A stretch of 16,344 nt of DNA from Bacteroidota bacterium (GTDB taxonomy: Bacteria > Bacteroidota > Bacteroidia > Bacteroidales > Tenuifilaceae), in assembly GCA_023406715.1 (NCBI GenBank), contig JAEXVC010000089.1, forward strand, positions 1-16,344. Reading direction: 5' to 3'. Positions 5,986-13,511 of this stretch are shown piece by piece (positions within the stretch are counted from its first letter, which is position 1; each line of letters starts with the position of its first letter). A model generated the notes under the pieces. The model saw only the letters and a list, made by a program, of their open reading frames with translations. It searched no databases and was not told the origin of the DNA. A program made the position numbers and the translations under genes.

Positions 5986-8682
5986 TTAAAATACAACATT
6001 ATAGGTCACAGTAGGAAACGGTCTTCCAATAATATAAAGTTTATACAAATTATAACTGTTATCTGAAACTGACTTATTCCTTTGATAGTATAAAGAGTAA
6101 GCATTTTTTCTTGCATACACATTAATTACTGAAAAGGTGAAACTTCCTTTCCACTTTTTCTTAACCCGAAGGGACTCTCCTAATGTGATAGACAAATCTA
6201 ATCTGTGATAGTCTGGAAGCCGATATTCATTTCTATCAGAATAGTATATGTACTTATAGCCATTTAAATTGTACTCGTATTCAGGAATTGTAACGGGCCG
6301 CCCTGTGTTATATGTAAAAGTTGCAGCAAACCTCCATCTCTGAGAAATATAATAATTTGCATTTACAACCAGATTATGGGTTTTATCGTAACTAGAGGGG
6401 AAGTATTTGTTATCATTTATTATTTCATCATCCCATGTTCCGTTAGTTCGTCTCATCGATCGAGATAAGGTATAGCTAATCCACCCACCCAACTTACCTG
6501 TATTTTTCTTAACATAGACTTCTACACCCATATTGTAACCATTTGCATTTATTAAACCCGATTCAATATTGGGATTCATTACTACCTCTACTCCATTTTT
6601 GTATTCCAAAGCATTTTCCAATTTCTTGTAAAAAAATTCAACTGAAGTTTCAAGTGAATTACCAAAAAAATTATTGAAATATCCCAATGAGTACTGATCG
6701 CATTTTAAAGGTTTTAAATATCTATTACTTAACTTCCATACATCCGAAGGAGTTATTGAAGACGTAACAGATACAAGATTAATATATTGGTTTATTCTAC
6801 TATAACTAAGTTTTATTGACTTTGATTCATCAATAGTGAACCTAAAATTGACTCGCGGTTCAAGCCCGTTATAGGTTTTAATAATTTTGTTTTTCGAAAA
6901 AGTTAATGTATCAACTATGTTTTCATCTGAACGAGGCACACCTTCCTTATATACAAATTCTCGCCCAGGCCCAATAAGCATAAAACTTGAATACCTTAGG
7001 CCTACATCAATACCAAATCTAGAGTTAAACGTAATATTATCACTAATAAATAGGCCTGTTTCAAGTGCATTCTCCGAGTTTAGACTTAATGGAATTATTG
7101 AAGACTCATCTCCATAGGGCTCAATTTTCCCAGGGTGAATTGAATAATGAAAAGCATTTCCTCCAAACTCTATTGTGTGCATTTTGTTGGGAGTGAACAG
7201 AAAATTACTTTTAAACATCTTATATTCCAAAGAAGAATAAATCTTGGAAGCTTCGAATAATTTTGATGAGTCCTTTTCGCAAACCTGATAATTATAGTTG
7301 CTAAAACCAACTATTAAATTGAAGGATAAATCCTTAGAAATAGCATGGTACCATTTTGCAGATCCAATAGCGCTGCTATAACTGTAATTTATTCGAGTAT
7401 TATAATCGAAATAGTCAAAACTATTGTAACCAAAAACACTAATTTTATTGTTGGTATTGATATTAATACTTAGCAAACCATTAATATCATAGAAATTAGT
7501 TTTACTATTCATTAAGTCAACATCTGGCATTTTTTTAAGAATCCAATTAGAGTAGGAACTTCGTCCACCGATGGAGAGTCCAATCCTATTATTCCACAGA
7601 GGAACATCCAGCAGAACTTTACAGTTTAATAGGCCAACTCCCGCTTTCATGCTCAAGTCATCTCCTGTGGCTTGATTCATTTTGATGCTCATAACCGAAG
7701 AAACCCTTTCGCCATATTTTGCAGGAATTCCTGCTTTAATTAGAGTTACATTATTTACAGCATCGGAGTTAATTATCGAGGTCAACCCGAAAAGATGCGA
7801 AGTATTGAAAAGCGGAACGTCCTCTATAAGGATTAAATTCTGATCGGCGCCTCCACCTCTAACGTTAAAGCCTGTGCCAAACTCTCCTACAGATTGAACA
7901 CCTGGCAGTAGAGTAAGACTCTTGATTACATCAACCTCGCCAATGGAAACCGGTAATTCTTTTATGCCTTTTGAATTGATTTTCTCGATGCTCATTTGTG
8001 TTCTTGTAATATTCTTCTCAGGCCTATCAGAATATACATAAACACCATCGAGGTTAACTGTTCTCTCAAAAATTTCAAAATCTACAGCACCCGAGGATAA
8101 TATTTGAACTGTTTGGAAGAAATCTTCATAACCTATATATGAAATTTTCAACTTATGCTCCCCAACCGGTAATTGAAACCTAAATTCACCATTTAAATCT
8201 GTTGATGTTCCCTCTTTCAAATTCTCATCGTATAAAATAGCTCCAATCAAAGGAGTTCCTATTTTTCCATCTACAATGCGTCCAGTTAGCAACGCCTTTG
8301 AACTCTTCCCTAATTCGCTTAAACTGCCAATCTTTAATACTTTGGAATTACTCGATTTAGCTATTCCCTCATATTTGAATGGAGGCAGTAAAGTGATAAG
8401 ATTATCTATAATAATTGTTTGACAACTTGTCCTCTCTTTGATTTTCTCAATTGCATCATCTAATAGTAGATCAACAATGCTTGCATGAAAATTAGTATTT
8501 TGAAATAATTCCGATTTATAGAAGAATCTAACATTATGTTTTTTCTCAAGTTTTTCAATAATTTGCTCAAACGAACAATATTCTGTTTTACTCTTCTCCT
8601 GTGCAAACCCTTTAATACATAAAGAAATTAAAAAAAACAGCAATGAAAATATTGCAACTTTAAAGAATACTAAACTTTTCAA
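5986..8682 (-). CDS. TonB-dependent outer-membrane receptor with STN domain
   Basis: This 898-residue outer-membrane transporter should be energised by TonB-ExbBD. The order is signal peptide 1-28 (ends GFAQ), STN domain about 36-100 (FEQIIEKLEKKHNVRFFYKS), CarboxypepD_reg-like domain about 132-206 (GRIVDGKIGTPLIGAILYDE, ISYIGYEDF), plug about 228-340 (GVQSVGEFGTGFNVRGGGAD, LIEDVPLFNTSHLFG), then a 22-strand-type barrel to a terminal Phe. The distal YDKTHNLVVNANYYIS and FTYNTGRPVTIP motifs are typical of these receptors. The start is TTG at 8682: an in-frame TAG lies three codons upstream, and no ATG occurs before residue 230. It is first in a four-gene operon with DUF4249, MG2-like and small secreted proteins. 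STN domains can signal to FecR-type anti-sigma factors, but none is in the window. The substrate is unknown. Confidence 0.92.
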   Translation of the reverse strand: MKSLVFFKVAIFSLLFFLISLCIKGFAQEKSKTEYCSFEQIIEKLEKKHNVRFFYKSELFQNTNFHASIVDLLLDDAIEKIKERTSCQTIIIDNLITLLPPFKYEGIAKSSNSKVLKIGSLSELGKSSKALLTGRIVDGKIGTPLIGAILYDENLKEGTSTDLNGEFRFQLPVGEHKLKISYIGYEDFFQTVQILSSGAVDFEIFERTVNLDGVYVYSDRPEKNITRTQMSIEKINSKGIKELPVSIGEVDVIKSLTLLPGVQSVGEFGTGFNVRGGGADQNLILIEDVPLFNTSHLFGLTSIINSDAVNNVTLIKAGIPAKYGERVSSVMSIKMNQATGDDLSMKAGVGLLNCKVLLDVPLWNNRIGLSIGGRSSYSNWILKKMPDVDLMNSKTNFYDINGLLSININTNNKISVFGYNSFDYFDYNTRINYSYSSAIGSAKWYHAISKDLSFNLIVGFSNYNYQVCEKDSSKLFEASKIYSSLEYKMFKSNFLFTPNKMHTIEFGGNAFHYSIHPGKIEPYGDESSIIPLSLNSENALETGLFISDNITFNSRFGIDVGLRYSSFMLIGPGREFVYKEGVPRSDENIVDTLTFSKNKIIKTYNGLEPRVNFRFTIDESKSIKLSYSRINQYINLVSVTSSITPSDVWKLSNRYLKPLKCDQYSLGYFNNFFGNSLETSVEFFYKKLENALEYKNGVEVVMNPNIESGLINANGYNMGVEVYVKKNTGKLGGWISYTLSRSMRRTNGTWDDEIINDNKYFPSSYDKTHNLVVNANYYISQRWRFAATFTYNTGRPVTIPEYEYNLNGYKYIYYSDRNEYRLPDYHRLDLSITLGESLRVKKKWKGSFTFSVINVYARKNAYSLYYQRNKSVSDNSYNLYKLYIIGRPFPTVTYNVVF

Positions 8683-8795
8683 GATTAACTATATTAATAA
8701 AACAAATTTTTAAATTGATTACAAAAAGCATTGTTATGACTATAATAGTAATTAATGGTTTAATTCTATTTAAATAAATGCTATTGAAATTGTAC

Positions 8796-8827
8796 AAAAA
8801 AACACAGATATAATTTCTATATCTGTG
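8796..8827 (-). terminator. Terminator of the AsmA-like/OsmC transcript
   Basis: A perfect 10-bp inverted repeat (CACAGATATA at 8803-8812, TATATCTGTG at 8818-8827) with a 5-nt loop is followed, on the minus strand, by seven U (8802-8796). It lies 26 bp downstream of the OsmC stop. The stem is AT-rich, so termination may be partial and the receptor operon downstream could receive some readthrough. Confidence 0.75.
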
Positions 8828-8853
8828 GTGCATATCAAACACATTTTTTTTAA

Positions 8854-9264
8854 TTATTCTCCATAATGGAAATTTATTGTTTGCTTTAAGTCAGGATGTA
8901 GACTCTGAGCCACAGGGCATTCCTTTGCGGACAATTCAATTAATTTCTTTTCCTTGACAGAATAGTTATTATGAGGGAAATGCAAATCAATTACAATCTC
9001 AACCACCCTGCGTGGATTTGTCCCCATTATTTTCTGAACACTAATTTTTGTTCCATCTATATTAAACCCATGAGTCTTGGCCGACATACCCATTATTGTA
9101 ACCATACAAGTACCAAGCGATGTGGCTAATAAATCAGTAGGTGAAAAATACTCCCCCTTTCCATTGTTGTCAACAGGAGCATCGGTAGTTAACTTGTTGC
9201 CGGACCTAACATGCTCGGCCTCTGTACGCAAATCGCCTAAATAAATAATTCTTGAAGTTTCCAT
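8854..9264 (-). CDS. OsmC/Ohr family peroxiredoxin-like protein
   Basis: This 136-residue cytoplasmic protein belongs to the OsmC/Ohr superfamily, thiol-dependent reductases of organic hydroperoxides. Cys53 (SLGTCMVT) and Cys116 (KECPVAQSLHP) are the expected redox pair. Other conserved landmarks are Arg20 in the N-terminal strand, Glu38 in GKGEYFSP, and the PTDLLATSLGTC helix. The C-terminal CPVAQSLHPD and Asn/His-rich strand look like the YhfA-type OsmC subgroup rather than classical Ohr, so peroxide specificity is uncertain. I chose the ATG at 9264 (METSRIIYLG). An ATG at 9288 would add MWKNRLFF and overlap the upstream AsmA-like gene by 14 bp, whereas the shorter form begins at the family's usual N-terminal strand. 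The gene lies 10 bp after the AsmA-like gene and is followed by a hairpin terminator. Confidence 0.9.
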   Translation of the reverse strand: METSRIIYLGDLRTEAEHVRSGNKLTTDAPVDNNGKGEYFSPTDLLATSLGTCMVTIMGMSAKTHGFNIDGTKISVQKIMGTNPRRVVEIVIDLHFPHNNYSVKEKKLIELSAKECPVAQSLHPDLKQTINFHYGE

Positions 9265-9274
9265 AAAAAATAAT

Positions 9275-12200
9275 CTATTTTTCCACATTCTTTAGAAGAC
9301 TTTCCCTAATTCGTTTCCTCAAATCCATTTGTTTCTGTTGCAATAACATTCTTGAGGTTGGGCGATACAGATCGCGATACTGACACTTAACTGGTCTATA
9401 CTTCAAATCCTCAATAATTCCACTGACATCTACGCATATTCTAACAGGCAGGGGACTCTCCAACAAGGAAATATTATAATTAAAACTCATGTCCGTGTTA
9501 TGTCTTCCAGCAATAACTGCTTTATATTTATCCATTACAATCATAAATGGATAAATATCTATTTCCTCCTTATACAAGGTAAACTCAGCCGATAAACTAT
9601 CAACCTTATTCTCTGCCTTCTTATTAAATCTTAGGGTTTTAGAAATTTCTGTAAACGTTTCGCCATCCATGAGCACAAGATTATTTCCTTTTATGGACGA
9701 AACCGCTCTTAAGGAAGACCGCTTAGGGTTATACATTGAATCCAAGTATGTTTCAGCAGCGAAATGAAACTCGGCATTACCCTTAAACGATTTAAGCATC
9801 GGCATAATAGTGTCCAAGTCGGGAACCATCTTAAGTAAATCAGCAATTTTAATATCAAGCATATGATAATCAAAATATGCATAAAGATTATTCTTACGAG
9901 GAGTTTTGTACATTGCAGTCAACTGCATCTTTGATGCTGGTGTAGTAAAAATAAGGTCATCAAGCACTAATAATCCATCCTTTACTCTAACCTCTCCGCT
10001 AATATCCCTAGCTATTTCTGTACCAAAAAAGGCTTTATCAACTTTTGTCCTTAATGTAAAATCTACGCCTTTGGGAACCATATAGGGCCCAGTGGAAACG
10101 GTTGAATCAGCAACTGTTTTAGCAGAGGAATCTGCTTCCTCGTTACCAATCCCACTTGTAAGACTCATCAACTGTAGCACATCCGTTTGCTTGGATACAA
10201 AGTTAAAATCACCTTTAAGAAGGGAATCGCCTTTGTAATACCCTAGCATATTGGTTAAAATGCCCGACAGGCTAAAATCAGAACTATCAATTCTCAAACG
10301 GCTTTCCTTTATATTCAGAAGTTCAGGCGAAAAGTCCATTTTTATTGAGGGTATTTCCAACGTGCTGTTCAACATCGATATTTTAATGTACCCTTTATCT
10401 AAGCTCAACGAACCTTTTGGCATCCATTGCAGAAGTGTATCCTTTTGTGATAAATCGTTTACAATATCAGCAACAATTTTAAATTTGCCCATATCTAATG
10501 AATTGCCATCCATTTCAGCCTTAAAACTTTCCGCATTACAATCGAGTTTTATTTTAGGCTCTTTTAAATAATTAATAACATTGGCACTAAGTTCAGCCCT
10601 GCTAATAGATACTGTACCTTCACCAGCCTTTGCAGCTATTGCATTACTGCTATAGCTAAGAGCAACCTCATCCTGCTTATTTAAGCCCTTTTCGGAAAGC
10701 ATTACCAATTTCCCTTTAGGGTTCGAAATATCAATGTTAATAGTATCGGCAGAGGCCACAAGTTTCTCTACATCAAACACACAGGTAACATCAGGTAATT
10801 TGGTAGAGTCCATAACATCGGATGTTTCCAATGCTATTGTTCCATTATTAATAACAGCCCTATAACCATCAATAGTTCCAGCATCAAGGTTTTTGGTTTG
10901 AATTTTTGTATAGAGATAAGGTGAATATTTGTTTCCCTTATTGGGATTGGGTAAGGAAAATTCAACATTTGACTTATCCGTTTTCATATAAATGCTATCG
11001 TATAGCACATCAAAATTCGAAAGATTAACAGAGCCAGAAATTTTCATCCTATCAATAAGCAATTTATCAACTTGCGACATCGAAAAAGCTGTTCGTACCT
11101 TTCCATCAACAATACCGTCAATTTTAACATTCATGTCGGCAGGAATGAAAGGTTTTGCCTCTACCAAATCAAATCCTTTAGTCTCGGAAATCAAATCCAT
11201 ATATATATCCGAAAAAAGATGATTTATCAGGCCACTTGTACTAAACGAAGATTTTGGGGTATTTGCGCTAAATTTATTAATACGGAAATAGGTAATATCA
11301 TCGTTGGTTAAGTCGGAGTAGAAAACAAAATCGCCTTGAGCATTGCTTAACGGCCAAGGAAGGGAATTGTAAGTGATGTTTCCATCTTTATAAACAATAT
11401 GAATATCCATTAATGGCATCCCCGATGCAGAGTAAGAACCTGAAATTCTACCATCGGAAATGGCTATTCCTTCCAAGGTCATACCTTCAACATAAGATTG
11501 GAATGAAGGTGGTATTAGTGCTATTAAAGTTGGCACAGAGAATTGATTGGTTCTATACTCAATGTTTGTATTAATCCGCTTGTTAATTGAATCGTCATCA
11601 ACAGTACCCTTGAAAAATAAATCGATTCCGTTAATTGAAAATTCAGACTCTCCAAACTCAACTAAACTTTTAGAAAGCACAACCGTAGATGGGATTTTCA
11701 ACTTTATTTTAGCATCATTTAGATAAGGTTCCTGATCCATAATAAATGTTACTATACTATTAGTAACTCTTAGGTTTGAAGTAAGATTCACAGAGTCCAT
11801 AGTTCCAGAAAACTGAGCGTTCAAATCCTTTAATTCAGCAAGCATTTTGCTTTGCTTGTCGATATAGGACAAATTGACTCCATCTAAAACAACATTCTCG
11901 ATATTCAACTTAAATGCTTCTTGCGCTGTAGCAGTATCGGCAGGCAAAGTATCGGGAGGTGTAATATCAAAGTTTGTTTTACCCAAACTATCGATAAAAG
12001 CATTTACAACCCCATTACGAACAATTAGCTCATTGAGCACGATATCGTTATGTTTCCAGTACGCTTTTACATCAACTACACCAATAAGTTCATCAACAAA
12101 AACCAGTGTATCCGATTTGGAATTCGGTACCGGATTGATGAGCGCAAACTGATTTACCTTTAAACCAAAGCGAGGAAATGTGCTAAAAAAAGTAAGTTCC

Positions 12201-12370
12201 ACACTACCCACTTCCGATTTGCAAGTTATAAATTGTGCTGCTTGCTTACGGACAATTGGGGTTAACCGCTCAGGAGTAAACACTATCCAAAGAGCAACTG
12301 AAATGGCCGATAATATTAGGAATAGAAATATTCCAAGAATAAGAGCGGTTCTCTTAAGCACCTTCTTCAT
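9275..12370 (-). CDS. Large AsmA-like inner-membrane-anchored protein
   Basis: This 1031-residue protein has a single N-terminal membrane helix (about residues 9-31, after MKKVLKR) and a long periplasmic body. The segment just after the helix, TPERLTPIVRKQAAQF, followed by SEVGSVELTFFSTFPRFGLK, is typical of AsmA-family proteins: residues that pack onto the membrane and then the first beta-taco repeat. The rest is rich in alternating strands of the LDDLIFTTPASKMQL type, consistent with the AsmA/YhdP/TamB-like bridge fold. Family members are implicated in moving phospholipid to the outer membrane or in OM biogenesis; that role is inferred here. The C-terminus is basic and helical (MLLQQKQMDLRKRIRESLLK). 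The ATG at 12370 directly precedes the positively charged anchor. It is probably co-transcribed with the OsmC gene 10 bp downstream. Confidence 0.88.
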   Translation of the reverse strand: MKKVLKRTALILGIFLFLILSAISVALWIVFTPERLTPIVRKQAAQFITCKSEVGSVELTFFSTFPRFGLKVNQFALINPVPNSKSDTLVFVDELIGVVDVKAYWKHNDIVLNELIVRNGVVNAFIDSLGKTNFDITPPDTLPADTATAQEAFKLNIENVVLDGVNLSYIDKQSKMLAELKDLNAQFSGTMDSVNLTSNLRVTNSIVTFIMDQEPYLNDAKIKLKIPSTVVLSKSLVEFGESEFSINGIDLFFKGTVDDDSINKRINTNIEYRTNQFSVPTLIALIPPSFQSYVEGMTLEGIAISDGRISGSYSASGMPLMDIHIVYKDGNITYNSLPWPLSNAQGDFVFYSDLTNDDITYFRINKFSANTPKSSFSTSGLINHLFSDIYMDLISETKGFDLVEAKPFIPADMNVKIDGIVDGKVRTAFSMSQVDKLLIDRMKISGSVNLSNFDVLYDSIYMKTDKSNVEFSLPNPNKGNKYSPYLYTKIQTKNLDAGTIDGYRAVINNGTIALETSDVMDSTKLPDVTCVFDVEKLVASADTINIDISNPKGKLVMLSEKGLNKQDEVALSYSSNAIAAKAGEGTVSISRAELSANVINYLKEPKIKLDCNAESFKAEMDGNSLDMGKFKIVADIVNDLSQKDTLLQWMPKGSLSLDKGYIKISMLNSTLEIPSIKMDFSPELLNIKESRLRIDSSDFSLSGILTNMLGYYKGDSLLKGDFNFVSKQTDVLQLMSLTSGIGNEEADSSAKTVADSTVSTGPYMVPKGVDFTLRTKVDKAFFGTEIARDISGEVRVKDGLLVLDDLIFTTPASKMQLTAMYKTPRKNNLYAYFDYHMLDIKIADLLKMVPDLDTIMPMLKSFKGNAEFHFAAETYLDSMYNPKRSSLRAVSSIKGNNLVLMDGETFTEISKTLRFNKKAENKVDSLSAEFTLYKEEIDIYPFMIVMDKYKAVIAGRHNTDMSFNYNISLLESPLPVRICVDVSGIIEDLKYRPVKCQYRDLYRPTSRMLLQQKQMDLRKRIRESLLKNVEK

Positions 12371-12416
12371 CGTTCAAACGTATTAAAAATGAGTAACTAA
12401 ATTGAAAAACAAGAAT

Positions 12417-12821
12417 TTAGTTAACTTTTGTATAAGTGAATTTCTTTACAGGGTTTGCAACTCTATCTTCATACTTCAAGGTAGTTTCTGTTAATTCCGT
12501 AACAGTGTAGTATTTAGGCAATTCCTGTCCGCCGCCCATAATATGTATCTGAGTTAAATCCGATTTCACTAAAGTCCAAGTAAATGGTTGTGCTTCTTCC
12601 TCTAAAACATTATCAGTAACGTCCCATGTATAACCATCTTTGTTACTAAAATATTTGTAATGCACCTCGTGGTATGGATTCTGTGTATCAGTAGAAAAAT
12701 ATTCTGTCCCCTTCCACTCCCCAATCAATAGAGACTCATCAAAAGATTCTTCTTTCTCGCAAGAAGTAAAGATTAGTGAGAATGACAAACAAGCAATCAC
12801 GCAAAATATTAGTTTTTTCAT
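12417..12821 (-). CDS. Lipocalin-like lipoprotein
   Basis: This 134-residue protein has a lipoprotein signal peptide: MKK, a hydrophobic core, then IFTSC with Cys21. The next residues are EKEES, an acidic stretch like the surface-export signals described for Bacteroidota lipoproteins, so surface display is possible. The mature domain opens with LLIGEWKGTEYF, the G-x-W motif of lipocalin-like small barrels. It continues with short strands ending in LKYEDRVANPVKKFTYTKV. This matches the lipocalin-like/DUF4923-type secreted domains common in this phylum. The ligand is unknown. It lies 32 bp downstream of the 12854 gene and 46 bp upstream of the AsmA-like gene, so it may share a transcript with one or both. 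Confidence 0.8.
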   Translation of the reverse strand: MKKLIFCVIACLSFSLIFTSCEKEESFDESLLIGEWKGTEYFSTDTQNPYHEVHYKYFSNKDGYTWDVTDNVLEEEAQPFTWTLVKSDLTQIHIMGGGQELPKYYTVTELTETTLKYEDRVANPVKKFTYTKVN

Positions 12822-12853
12822 ATAAAAGATATTATTTTGGTTAAAAATTAAAC

Positions 12854-13327
12854 TTACCTTATCATATTCCAGTGTAACGCATTAACCTGCTTTGCCAAGG
12901 AATCCTCAGGCTCTCGAAAACTCGTAAAATAACTATTAATCATCGGTTTTAAAAGGTACGTGGGTTTAGGATAATTGACCTTTAGCAAAGTTGTATATAT
13001 TTTTTCGCGAACATCTGTTGACCGATTCTTAGCCTCCTCTAAAATCCAAATTGTATGAGTAACCTTATCTTTGGGATTAAGCTTGTTAATTGCATTTACA
13101 ATACCTTCGCAACATTGGTTACTTAAATCTTCGTACGCTATTGCTTTAAAGTAGTTTTTTATGCTTAACTCCTTCCCCGACAAAATTATATTGTGGGCAC
13201 CACATTCTTTGTATAAAGTATCGGACTTAAAATACGAATCACCCTTACTTTCCTGTGAAAATAGGTTTAGGTGAATGGTTAGTAAAAGAAATATTGAAAA
13301 AAATATAAATCGTTTTATCACATTCAT
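12854..13327 (-). CDS. Small secreted protein of unknown function
   Basis: This 157-residue protein has a signal peptide (MNVIKRF, hydrophobic core, NLFSQ) probably cleaved just before or after Q25. I recognise no family. The mature protein has three cysteines: C42 in KECGAHN and the adjacent pair C72-C73 in SNQCCEGIV. The rest looks mainly helical, for example GIVNAINKLNPKDKVTHTIW and STDVREKIYTTLLKVN. The ATG at 13327 is preferred over an in-frame TTG two codons earlier (13333). It lies 184 bp after the SpoIIE sensor gene, far enough for its own promoter, though I found no clear one. The lipocalin-like gene follows closely. Confidence 0.65.
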   Translation of the reverse strand: MNVIKRFIFFSIFLLLTIHLNLFSQESKGDSYFKSDTLYKECGAHNIILSGKELSIKNYFKAIAYEDLSNQCCEGIVNAINKLNPKDKVTHTIWILEEAKNRSTDVREKIYTTLLKVNYPKPTYLLKPMINSYFTSFREPEDSLAKQVNALHWNMIR

Positions 13328-13511
13328 AATCAACAGTTAACCAGAAGAAATAATTTAAACTAATTCCGAAAGTTACGGGTTTATAGTTAAAAACTATATA
13401 AAAACCTCCTCTTTTTTGAATCAAAAGTTATACCAGAATGTTCAAAACAAAAAAATGCTAAATTATAAAGGTATTGAGAAAAGGATTTGAATTGCAGTAA
13501 CATTGAAAAAC

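Noticed and set aside
8660..8842. A 60-codon minus-strand frame between the OsmC gene and the receptor
   Set aside because: It spans the terminator hairpin and runs into the receptor start in another frame. Its sequence is low-complexity and lacks domain features.
10251..12152. Several plus-strand frames inside the AsmA-like gene
   Set aside because: They are antisense shadows with Ser/Ile-rich, domain-free translations opposite a well-supported 1031-residue gene.
12375..12382. Exact TAnnTTTG match (TACGTTTG, minus strand) just before the AsmA-like gene
   Set aside because: It ends only 4 nt before the ATG, which would give an almost leaderless transcript, and no -33 element sits at a usable distance.
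13382..13398. Hairpin TATAGTT/AACTATA with a 3-nt loop in the gap after the SpoIIE gene
   Set aside because: There is no U-tract on the minus strand and the stem is short and AT-only, so it does not qualify as a terminator.
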